Below, piece after piece: positions 21,445 to 32,406 of a stretch of 64,000 nucleotides of DNA (position 1 is the stretch's first letter; each line of letters begins with the position of its first letter). The position numbers and the translations under genes are program-made. This DNA is from Watersipora subatra (Eukaryota; Bryozoa; Gymnolaemata; Cheilostomatida; Watersiporidae): NCBI RefSeq assembly GCF_963576615.1, contig NC_088711.1:40854621-40918620 (forward strand), given 5' to 3'. Below the pieces are notes generated by a model. The model was given only the letters and a program-made list of their open reading frames with translations, did no database searches and had not been told where the DNA came from.

Positions 21445-23296
21445 TTACAAGACTTCACTAGGAGCAGTAGATGTTGCAGGGGTGCAGGTTTTGACTCTGT
21501 TGCTAGCTGATGGATCTCGTGAGCCTGATGCACTGTGTTTTCTTATCTCCTTCAGTGCCTTCTGGTAGTTACTATTGGAAGACTTGAGGTTGAGTCTCCA
21601 GGCCGGGGATTTCTTGGGTGTATACTTTATAGGAGATTCATGGTAGCCGTACGGTGTGGGGGCAGCATTCTTTTTTTGTTCGACAAGGTATTCTGTTGTT
21701 GGAAGATTTTCAATTGGTTTAAAGTAGTGCGGATGTCTCTTATAATGCTCTGGTGGACGAATGTTTCCTGTAAGCGAGTATGACAATTTTTTAATTTGAG
21801 CTCTTAAACAATACTTGAAATTACAATAAATGCAAATTTTTAAAGCAATGATTAGGAACGCATACAAACCATTTGGTTTCCAAAAACAATTAGCTATATG
21901 CGACAAGAAAGCTACAGCTTTTCTATTGAAGAATGGAGTGACGTAAAATTCCACTTATGATATAATGCCAACGAGTTTCACATCAGACAGATTTGCTAGT
22001 TGAAATTTTTAAAAAAAGGTGTGAAATTAGAACCTTCTCTCATGTAGTTCTTATGGTCTCTGCGGTCAAGAAACCAAACTCTCTAATTTCTTTTCCTCGT
22101 CTTGTTACTCAGTATAGCTATGTCACTAAATGAATGAGCATGTAAAATAGCTCTTTATTTTGTTTAAACAAATAATATACAATAAATTAAAATTATTTAA
22201 AGCTCATGAGTTTAATGCCTATCATATGACTCTAAAACTTTAACTTCTCTGCGCTAAAAACATATGTGTTCACAAAAACAGTTTAGATTACTGTGTCATC
22301 AATTCTTGTGCAGGTGATCTCGGTACTGTCTCAAATCAATAACTGACAGAATAATGCCTGAAAATTAAAAATTTGTTTCCTTCAACTGGTTTAACAAAAT
22401 ACCAAACTCTGAGACTTTGATAAAGATAGTTTGAAAAGCAAAAGGTCATAAGATGACAAAAATTGGTATTGTTGCGTTAATTGATAGCAAAAGTGTTACC
22501 TATTTACCCTGCAACTGTTTATATGCTAATGCACAAAGCTCTTTGTGTCTTTAACCATACGTATAAAAAATTAGAGATGCAGATTATTATTATTAGAGAG
22601 TGTAAGTCCTCAGATTCATATTCCGCACTCACTGATGGTTGTTCACCTGAGCTAATAAAATAAACAGCAATATTATGGCTCAAAATATTTATGCTAGGAC
22701 TTTTTATCTCAACATCTAAAATTTACATAACCATTGGCAAGCATACCTTCTTGGTCGATAGGTGGATATCGTGCATAGCTTCGTATCTTAAGCTGCTCCA
22801 TCGTTTTGCTGTCTATTGTGGTTCTGTTGATGGTAATAGCTCGTAGTTTGTCATCTTTGATAAGCGAAGGTGTTTCTTTGATAAAACGACCAAAGGTGTA
22901 GTCACCAACCTTTGATGGTTTAGGAATGGTGATTGGATAAGCTGCTGCTGCGGATTCTCCGACAGAACGTCCTTTGCTACTTAAATGAAAACTGAAGTTT
23001 CCTTTAAAATTTCTCCAAACGTTGGCATTATAATTCTCATCTTGCAACTCTGGATAAGGAGGCTTGTGTTTGCCTGCTTCAAGCCACAGCTGGTATTCTT
23101 TACTACGATAGCCAGTCGCTGAATCTTCTCTGCTAGTTCTAAGGAAGTGATTGCAGTCAATATTGATCATTGTTTTAGGTGGAGATTGCTTAGTGAGTTT
23201 TTCAATCCGCCGAGGAGTAAAACCTGTTCGCGAAGGTTTAATGTCAGCCAATAGGTTGTTTCTTTCTTGGAGCGTTCTTTTCTCCAAAACCTCCAT
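21445..23296 (-). CDS. Uncharacterised basic 290-aa protein, two exons
   Basis: Exons 22747-23296 and 21445-21767 join at donor GAAG/GTATGC and acceptor TTACAG/GA in phase 1. The product starts MEVLEKRTLQERN and ends APSEVL. It is basic and rich in Pro, Tyr and Lys, with no signal peptide or membrane segment. Distinctive blocks are TGYRSKEYQLWLEAGK, NANVWRNFKGNFSF, ARYPPIDQEG, RPPEHYKRHPHYFKPIENLP and YGYHESPIKYTPKKSPAW. Short Pro/Tyr-rich motifs of this kind are common in sperm and cilium microtubule inner proteins, but I do not recognise the family and claim no function. An alternative donor six codons downstream (AATG/GTTATG) is weaker. The gene is divergent from the coiled-coil gene with about 0.95 kb between start codons. 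Confidence 0.8.
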
Positions 23297-24241
23297 TATT
23301 TAAAAGGCGACGAGATGAAAATCTCAATCAATAGCTTACTGTAAACAGCAATTTGGTAATAAAGTATTGTTTAAAAACGCCTATAATATCAGAAGACTGT
23401 GAACAGCCTTTCCAATTAGTTAAATAATTAGTATTTATGTTATCATGATTGTATATCGATCAAGATGTTAATTTGTAAGAGACCTCTTTCCCTAAACACG
23501 TTCTCGACTGCAAGTCCCTTGATAGTAACCAAGCGACAATGATGTCAAGGCCAAGTAGATTATATGTCGAACCTATTCGACTCAATAAATCGCAAAACTA
23601 CAAAGTATTTGAACATCCTTGACCGAACTTCGTTGCCATAGGCAGTATGTATACAGTCTTTCAGTGATTTAGAGTAACATTTTATTTTTCTTCTCCGCAT
23701 AGATCACGTCAAGCTCAACGTCTTATAATTTAACACGTTCAAGGTACTATTGTAACAAATAATGATGTGCTTTCAATATCAGTTTAGGTTTGAGTCTATA
23801 TTCGAGGGTAAACAGTTGTTTTCTGTACATCCGTCTAATATCGGCATTTGTGAATTTTTTTTTAAATGTGATAAACCGACATACTTTAGCGTTAACGTGG
23901 TTTTTGTTTCGGCAAAGCATCAGATATTAAATAAAAATGTGTGATTGTAAAGTTTGATCAGTTTGGATGTGTTTATGCTTACCTTTGACAGCAATGAGTG
24001 TCACACGACTTATTTGATGAAAAATGCTAGAAATTTGGTTTACACAAAGAGTTCTGCACGCATTCTGTTTGCAATCTCACAGTATAATCTAGTTTTTTAA
24101 AAAGCCAAAGATTGTTGTCAAATAGTATAATGTTGCCTCAGTACCATTACATTTAGTTCCAACTTTTACATTATATAAAAACAAATTGTAATTTGAAAGT
24201 GAAAAACCTACCATAACATTTATCATGGTTTGTTGCAGATC

Positions 24242-27200
24242 ATGAGTGAGCAAACTATAGCATTGACAGAAGATTTTGTGAGTGTTCAAGACAGTTGGGA
24301 CTTGCTAGAAACGCCAAGAACATCACACAGTGAAACTGATGAGTTTATTTCCACACAGCCTGTCGTACAGGTTCAGCGCTGTCGAAAGAATTCATCTGAC
24401 CATTATCATGAGCAAGAAAAAAAAGTTGGTAGAAGAACCCAAAACCACATTAGCGATTTTTCTAGAAAAAAACACTCTAAAGTTAGACATGATGCAAATT
24501 TGCATAAGAAAACCCCAAACTTTATCGATAAGCCAAGTCCATCATATTGCTCAGATATTTTGGTTAGTGACTCCACACCAAGGTTGCGACCGGTTAGTGC
24601 TAGCAGCTTTGGCAGCACTCCTAAAGTTATACCGAAGCAATACAGGAAGTTAGGATTGCGAAATCATGATGACATGCTGAAGGAGCACATTGACAAGCTG
24701 AGGATCCTTCTCGATGATTCAGAGACCATAAATGAAGAGGAGCTGAATCGACAACACAGAGATCAAACTGCAAACATGATAGGTAAAACAAGTTATGCAA
24801 GCTTTTGTCAAAATTTAGCATGTAATATTCATTGCTGAAAATTGATATTTGATATCTTTACCCATAAAAAACCTAAAAATATTATCAGCATTTTAGGTTC
24901 TTGAATGTAAAAAGAATATATGAAATCATCAAGATTTTTTACCTATTCAAACAAAAACCTAAGTATTTTGGCTAGAAATTGCAGTTATTCGGTTCACTTA
25001 TTTCATTATACACAATTTTTAAAAAATTCAACTATGCGTGACAAATAGTTTTTCTTTCTGAGTACAGAACAGTGACAAATAATCGTTTGCCATATTTTAT
25101 TTGCAGCTGTCGATGGACGAGGCAGAGTTCTGCCAGATTACTACGGTATTCAATAAATTTTTCTTTTTATCCTTGACACATTGTGATCACTTTCCAGCAC
25201 TACCAGCTCTACTCTTTGTTATCACGCATTTCCACAATATGACTTCCTCTGCAATGCTTGACTGTTTCCCATGTCTAGCCTGTTTTCCAACATTTCTAAC
25301 TACACAATATTACCAAGATTATCAAGCATTTTCTCCAAGTGATGATTTTATGGCTGAGCAAGTGATTATCTCTCTCTTCTTTAAAGTCAATGACGGGCTG
25401 TCATTTCACTCATTTGTGATTTTTTTCCTATATTTGAATGACAAAAGGTTTTCATATCTTTTTTATTTGCTGACTCATCTGTCAGCAAACATTATGATAA
25501 TGAAGAAGTAAGTTTTACTGCATGTTGTTCCTTTTTTTAAAGAGTTATGGTCTGCCTGTACCTACAGAGCTTTTTTGATTGCTCTACGATGACACATTCA
25601 TTGATCTATGAAGTGGTTCAAAATACACCAAATTTAGGTATACATATATCATCAACAGTTGCAAAGTGAGTTTTGATCAAATTGTTAAATATATTAACAA
25701 TATTATTATTAATATTATATTAATAATAATTATATTATTATTAATAAAATTATTATTAATATATTTATTATATTTTATAAACTATTAGCAAAGTTTTATT
25801 GGAAATTGTTGAGCTGTAAAACTAACAGTTTTGCCAAGGGTGTGACAGGACCTTGTTGTTAAAAGAATGCAAGACAAATGTAAGATTTCACTGTTTTCAG
25901 CTGATTATAAGAAGCTTAATGGTGGAGCACGAACTAAGAGAATAATCATCTCAAGAAGTCTTCCAGAAGCCCTCAGACCCAAGTCACCTAGGTCTACATC
26001 AAGTTCTGCATCTAGTCTGAGATGTTCTAGAGGTATTATTTTGGTGTTTCATATAATCTAATGTTTATGTCTATGCGCGGTATTTGCTCTATTGTACCTA
26101 AATGTTTCAAACTTCAAGTGTTCTATAGATGTATATTTAATAGCATGTCGAGATGATTGTAATTACACACATTTCTGCAAAATAAAAATGGTTAAGCAGA
26201 CATTTTCAAAAACTATTACACATAAATCTTTGCAAAATTCGATTTTGTTATAATTTAGCATGATATGTGTGGCTTAGCTATTTCATGCTAAATTTAAATT
26301 AAAACAGTTACTATAAAATAAGTGATGAATAAAGTCACAAGACATTAGCAAAAGAACAAAAGTGACAATAATAAAACAGAACGTGTTATTCTATATTTTA
26401 TTTTGTGATAAATGTGTAAAAATTTGTTTGAAAAAGTCATGAAAATTGAAGTAATTTTAAGAGGCTTTTAAGTAATAATTAAAAAAAATTTAATTATTGC
26501 TATATAAGGATATTTATTCTTTATATAAATATATATTATTATATAATATATATTTATATATATTATTAAAATATACAGCTCTTTGGCTTCCAGCAAGCAT
26601 TTTAGCAATGGCCCCTTCGCTGAAGTCTTTAAAGCAAATATAACATCATATTTTACAGAAAGCGAACAAAGTGACAACTCCTACCTCCCCTACTCCAGAG
26701 AACAACTTTGCAGCAAGAGAGTTTCCTTTCATGACTCTGCATCCCAAAAAAGCCGCAATAGTGATGTTTCAGTATCACAAGTATCTAAGTTACCATCTAG
26801 CAACAAAACAACTTCAAGAACAAATTCACACCGCTGCACAAAAGAGTCTTCCAACACCCGAGCAAGCTCTTCTTCAGGATCTTCCTATGCAAGTGACGAC
26901 AGTGAAGCAGACGATATTGTAGAGGTTCCTTCTGCGCGGCACATCACAACTAATGAGTCCAACTACGAACGAAACAGTCATATAAAAAATAAATTAGATA
27001 GTCATAAACAGTCAAGCTCGAAACCTGGCAGTAGTGCAAAGAGGCGTGAATCCATGGAATTTCTAGATTTGCGAGCATCTCGAGAGAATGTTAAATATGG
27101 CACGTACGAGGACTTGAATGGTCGGAAGCACAGCGACAACAACCTCAAGCGAACGGCAAACATAGACATTAAACGATGGTTAAAAGCAAAAGAGCGAGAA

Positions 27201-30200
27201 GTTCGAGAAATGAAAAGAGAACAGAAGCTAAAAGAAAAGGAAAGGCAGCTGAGAGAAGAACAAGAAAAACAACAGCGAGAAGAGCGTAAAGTGGAATCTT
27301 CAAAAAAACTAAGAGAATGGCAGGCAGCGAAAAGAAAACAAGCTCGACTGCTACGAAGACAAAATATCGCTAAGCTAAAGCTCGAGTCACAAAAACTGTC
27401 GAACAGCACCAGTGACCTCAAGACTAGCAAAAGACCTAATCTAGAAAACCAAGACCAAAAACAATCGACATCCATGAAACCAACTGCACCAACAAAACAG
27501 AGGCCGATGTCAGCTCCACCGACAAGACGAAGAGTGGTGAAACCGAAGGTAGCTTTAGATGAGGTGATTAAGAACAGCCCAGACTTGCAGGAGCGTCTGA
27601 AGACACTGGAGAAGGAAAAGAAGCTAAAACACAGACAGTCGTATGATGAGTGGTTGAGGGCCAAGGAAAAGGAGAAAAAAGATGTGATGAAGACTGTGAG
27701 AGAACAGCGAGCCAAGTTAGAAAAAGATTTAAGTCAAGAAACAGCAAAGATTATTTCCGAAGCCGCCAAACGAAGAAGTGAAAATATTCGGTAAGTGCTT
27801 CTATGTCTGCAAATGGACAAGTAAAGTGTAAGTAAGTGGTAGAAAATGGTAAAAATACTTTGAGCTTCCAAGTCATTTTGTCATAGCTGACGTAGGCTTG
27901 TAAGAGCATGATCTGATGCCAGAAAGGGTTTAGCAGCTGCTGTCTGCCAGATTCTTTTATTTCCTCCTTTTGACGAGACAAAACTATAGTAGCATATATA
28001 CTTGCCCGGTAGTAAATGAATATTAGTTTTTGAAGAAAGCTGTCGACATTTTACTAAAAAACTCTCGCACGATTTCATCTCTTTACCTAGTCGGCAACAC
28101 CTGTCCACAACTTTCGATCGTGGCCTATTTATTGCACAAGCTGTCTCTGATTATCTAGTTTTTTTTGTCTCATCAGCCTTTTTTGTTGATTTTGACTAAA
28201 CAAGAACTGCATTTGTTTGCTGCAACAAGCCTTATGCATAATAACTTGATAATTTTTGGTAAAATGATACTTTGGGTGTGATTAGAACAAATATCTATGA
28301 GATTTTATAACCATGCAGGGCATGTACTCTCATTTTAATTTGTTTACATTGCCAAACTCGCTACGAAAGAAAAGTCTAAATGCTACGATCAGATTTTTTT
28401 TTTTTAATTTTAAATTAAAATTATAATCCGCATATGCTCAGATGAGTGCGTGATGCTTGGCTACTAACAGTCTAACACAGCACCAAGCTAAAGGCAACAA
28501 GGAAGCGATGCATGTTGCAGGGCCGAACAAATGTACATCATAGTTGAGCAATGGCTAGCCACTGTCCATGAAAGGCGTGATGATCTTAACGCAGGTACAA
28601 AGGCTCAGAGGCTACCCAAGCAGAAAAAGCTCACAAAGAAACTGAAAAACCTCCGAAGACTAAAACAGCAAACAACGCCTCTGCCCAGAGAAAAACCGAT
28701 GCCACAGAAGAAGAAAAAGTTTCACATTCCCCAACTAGACCAGATTCGGCTCCTAGGTCCACCCCGGTGTTCCCTCGAGCAAATAGAGAGTCTACTGGAC
28801 CAAAATCCAGAAAGCCAAAGGTAGAGGAGACAATTCCTGAAACAAAAACCAATCCCTATAGCGATCCTTTTAAACCACCCAAGTTAAGAAGGCCAAAGTC
28901 TAAACTTGAGCAAGGAGGTGTCAATGGACCTGACTTTTCGCGGTTCATTTGGAATTTGGTAAATGAGCAAGGCAATGATACTAGCAGACCTGAGCCCCAG
29001 GTAGGTACAGCCAATGTAGCGTTCCTTCACGTGCAAGCCGCCGCACTCTACACTTGTCTTACAAAACTTTAGTCACACTTACTAACTAGTGTCATTTTAT
29101 AGTGTTTTCACTTGGCATTTCAAATAAACATGCAAAACATGCATTTTTTCTCACCTTTCAAATGAAATGTTGACCAGTGCAGTAGAGGCTCATGCAACGT
29201 AAATAATTCATTACAAGAATGTTTGTTATAGAGATTTTCTGTAATAGAAAGTGTAAAATACATATAAATTGCCTAATCCATTCCACGATTGTTTCAAACT
29301 CACTCCATCAGCCCTTCAAATAGGAATAAAAACTAGACTTGACTTTTTGATTTGATGACTATGCAGTAACTGTCATTTTATTGGTTTGTACTGACAAGTT
29401 TTTGTTTTTATTTACACTTCGTTTATCGACATATCTGACAATCTCCCAGAGCACTCTAGACTACCAGGGTACTAGTATATATACCATAGATACCTGATAC
29501 ACAGTTTTCTCTCAAGGGTGATTAGGAAGAAAATGATTTTTTAAGCTAACTGTAGGACCCTCGTTATGCAAATGGAAATCTAAGAATTTGCACCTTTATG
29601 TTATTTCCACCTGCCAAAACTTAATGTAAATTATTTACATTATGTGGAATTTAAATTAAAGGAGGTTTACATTATTGGAGCATCTACTATACTTGTGTAG
29701 GGAGATGCATCACATTGGTCAACACACCATCACCTGTCCAAATGTTTGATATAGTATTGCCTCATAGAGATTCAGTAAATAAAAGTCGTTGATAACAACA
29801 GTGATACCTCACTGACTCACATAGAGATGAGCTCTGGTGGTATAACAGTTGTGATACCTCACTGACTCACATACAGATGAGCTCTGGTGGTATAACAGCT
29901 GTGATACCACACTGACTCACATAGAGATGAGCTCTGGTGGTATAACAGCTGTGATACCTCACTGACTCACATACATATGAGCTCTGGTGGTATAACAGCT
30001 GTGATACCTCACTGACTCACATACATATGAGCTCTGGTGGTATAACAGCTGTGATACCTCACTGACTCGCATACAGATGAGCTCTGGTGGTATCTGTAGA
30101 CTCAGATCAATCGAGTATTTTCCTTTCCTGTAGAAACGACTTCAACTGAGTAGACCTTCACTAGTTTTACTGTTACGCTATAAGAATGCAGTTTTTGTGC

Positions 30201-31360
30201 AAGCGCCTGACCAAGGCTATAAACCAAAATGTTTCACGTTGGTTGATTAAAAATGTTTTTTTTCTCTAAATAAAATTGTCTAGTTTTGACCGCTTGTAAT
30301 AAAACATCCGTGCAAAATAAACTGGACCCTTTGTTGGAAAACTAAAATTCTCATTTACAACATTGTTACTCAATGTGAATTTAATCAATATCCATAAATT
30401 ATTGATAGATTATCATAGATTATATATTGAAGTAATTTTCAGTTTTTTCTTATTTCAAATATGGAAACCAAACAGCAGTAAAATTATGTTTTTGAATGAC
30501 TATGTAGGCTAAATTCCTACCATTTCATTTTTAACAGTTGAAGACAACGATGTATACTGATATGACCACACCACACACATTTTTACCTGCTTATTTTGAG
30601 TCATATACTCAAAATAGCAGGTAAAAATAGCAGGTATCTTGGCAGCTGTAGGCTTGATGCCTACAGCTGCCAAGATATATAGGGACAAGAATAATGGTCA
30701 TGTGTGAGCAATTCTTCTAAGATTGAGTATGGCGTCTGCTAGCTTACTGCAAGCAGAGGCTGTGCAGTCGTTTAAGAGCGATCTGGCTCTGTGATCCTGG
30801 CTAGATCTGTCTGAGTCCAGTAGCAAGGGTCTCTCAATAGCTGGAGACTGTCAAGTTGCATGGGGCAAATTAAGGTTGGATGTCGTTACTGTCACTACTA
30901 GTGGCTCTTTTTGGGAATTGAACCCAAACCTGTTATGTCAAGGTCTGGCATTCTAGACCATAACGCAATGGCTGCTATAACGGTTAAAACCCGACAGGTA
31001 ACTCAGTCAATCTACAGATGTGGAACTTTCAACTACTTTGCCAGCTTTGTTTCTCCACGGTGCCAACTAAGTTCTATTGAGCAGGCATGATATTGTTGAT
31101 ATGTTAGCAGACCACCTCTTGTTGAGAGACTCACAATTTGCATCAATATTCAGGGCGCTGACTCCCCAGAGAGGTCCCCAGAGGCGAACAAGTCTAAAAG
31201 TGACGATGGATTGAAAGTGCCACCGCCCAAGAAATCGGCTAGCCCGAAGCCACCTGAAAAGACAGACGACTTCAAGCCTAAAAGCTCTCGTGACCTTGAG
31301 GAAGGTGTCCCGATAATTGAGAATGGACGGACGATATTCTCTATGACAAGCATAGAGTGA
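24242..31360 (+). CDS. Charged coiled-coil protein, MAP9/CCDC181-like, multi-exon
   Basis: Supported coding exons are 24242-24782 (the exon begins at 24239), 25107-25145, 25901-26032, 26594-27790 (or from 26579), 28595-29000 and 31154-31360 (stop TGA). Phases agree except between exons 3 and 4, where one leaves one base and the other needs a donor leaving two. A small exon between 26033 and 26578 may be missing, or this may be two genes. The product is about 840 aa: a Ser/Arg-rich N-terminal part (LRPVSASSFGSTPKVIPKQY, VDGRGRVLPDYY), a Ser-rich region, then a long Lys/Glu/Arg helix at about residues 430-640 with repeated Trp segments IKRWLKAKEREV, LREWQAAKRK and YDEWLRAKEKEK. Such W-x-x-K coiled coils occur in MAP9 and CCDC181, which bind microtubules of spindle or flagellum. 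That role is inferred from composition, not a confident orthology. The final residues are GRTIFSMTSIE. Confidence 0.72.
25680..25790. repeat. (ATT/AAT)n-rich palindromic AT tract
   Basis: Over 100 bases of only A and T, mostly TTA/TAA triplets arranged with internal inverted symmetry. It lies in the intron between 25145 and 25901 of the coiled-coil gene. Confidence 0.8.
29180..29690. mobile_element. Possible small mariner-like MITE
   Basis: CAGTAGAGGCTCATGCAACG at the left and, in reverse complement, AGTAGATGCTCCAATAATG at the right form imperfect inverted ends about 510 bp apart, resembling the ends of the element at 40.5 kb. The TA at the right edge fits, but the left flank is not TA. No coding capacity. 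It lies in the last intron of the coiled-coil gene. Confidence 0.38.
29803..30092. repeat. 50-bp minisatellite, about 6 copies
   Basis: GATACCTCACTGACTCACAT recurs at 29803, 29853, 29903, 29953, 30003 and 30053, an exact 50-bp period. Units contain the palindrome GAGCTC and differ at one to three bases. It lies in the last intron of the coiled-coil gene. Confidence 0.92.
30580..30677. repeat. Two adjacent strong hairpins
   Basis: Hairpin 1 has arms 30580-30601 and 30607-30627 (TTTTTACCTGC / GCAGGTAAAAA) with one unpaired base and a short loop. Hairpin 2 has 19-base perfect arms 30635-30653 and 30659-30677 (TATCTTGGCAGCTGTAGGC) with loop TTGAT. They sit at the 3' side of a minus-strand tRNA-derived SINE and may be part of it or a MITE remnant. 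Confidence 0.75.
30690..31005 (-). mobile_element. tRNA-derived SINE (family B)
   Basis: On the minus strand the head at about 31000-30905 is tRNA-like: TAGCAGCCATTGCGTTATGG in the box A region, an anticodon-arm-like TCTAGAATGCCAGA, and box-B-like GGGTTCAATTCCC. A non-tRNA body follows (GACATCCAACCTTAATTTG, GACTCAGACAGATCTAGCC). The head-first layout distinguishes it from family A. The acceptor stem does not pair, so it is not a functional tRNA gene. It ends about 150 bp before the last exon of the coiled-coil gene. Confidence 0.7.
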
Positions 31361-32406
31361 GGATTATACCTTCTCCCACTGCCTTAGAGATTGCCACCAC
31401 AGCTTTTACAGTTTTATACATTTTTGTAAGTAAAACCAATTTTTGAACATTTCGTTTTGATTTATTTTTCTTACAAGAATCCAGATTATCATGCAGACTG
31501 GGCATCAAACTTTTGCAAGATTAAGCTACTATTTGAGGAATAGCGTAATGTTTTATTTTTGATAAAACGAGCATCTTCACCCTGTTATACTGTGATATTT
31601 TCATAAATCATTTTCTACCCTCTTCTGGAGTCTGTGGAAAGCCGTGTCTCAATAATATTGGTATACTTTGCACCACCCACATTTCACATACTTTGCCAAG
31701 AATGCAAAATTGTGTGTCGCAGACAGATTTGCTCATTCCGTTACGAATAATTTTTCCACGACATTAACAGTTTTACAGACTGCTGTCGTATAAGATATTA
31801 ATTATTGATTATAATTTATACTACCTTTGAATGTCTTATCAGCGTTTATAGAAACAGCCTTCACATTATAATTTATTGAAATGTTACTTAGCTACCTTTG
31901 TCAACTCTTTCACACAAACGTTTTCAATTATATCTCTGCATTTATTCTATGCCTTCCAGCCAGTCAATACACTATGTTACTTGGTAACAGTCTCTCTTAT
32001 CATAGCCAGACGACCAATCCAACTTGATTATTCATTTGCTAGAAGCTTACAACTTGAGCTTAATGTTCAAAAGTAGAAGATTAATGACCGTTTATTAAGT
32101 TGAAATATAGTCATAGATGTAAGACCTTGACCCGTGGCAAAGACATAATCAATAGTAAAACGCCACCTTGAGTGTCTGCAGCAACAGCATAAAACTCCAG
32201 ACGAATGGAGTTTCAACTAGATGACAACCTACAGACATGAGCTGCTATAAAAGGAACTTGAAGAATGATCGTTGGTGTCACTAGTTAAATTAAAACATGA
32301 GAGGATATTTTATAGATGAATTTATAGTCAACAAACTGCCACTATTATAGACAATGATATAAAAGTAGTTTGAGGGATGCTGACTACAGCTAGCATCATA
32401 AACTGA
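31361..32406. other. Convergent spacer between the coiled-coil gene and PPAN
   Basis: About 1 kb holding the 3' UTRs of two convergent genes. No canonical AATAAA was seen soon after 31360 on the plus strand. A minus-strand AATAAA for PPAN is at 32091-32096. No other gene is seen. Confidence 0.6.
32091..32096 (-). terminator. Candidate polyadenylation signal of PPAN
   Basis: AATAAA on the minus strand, about 310 bases after the PPAN stop codon at 32407-32409. Position only. Confidence 0.45.

Noticed and set aside
30905-31000. Functional tRNA gene on the minus strand
   Set aside because: Box A and box B are visible, but the acceptor and other arms do not pair and a SINE body follows.
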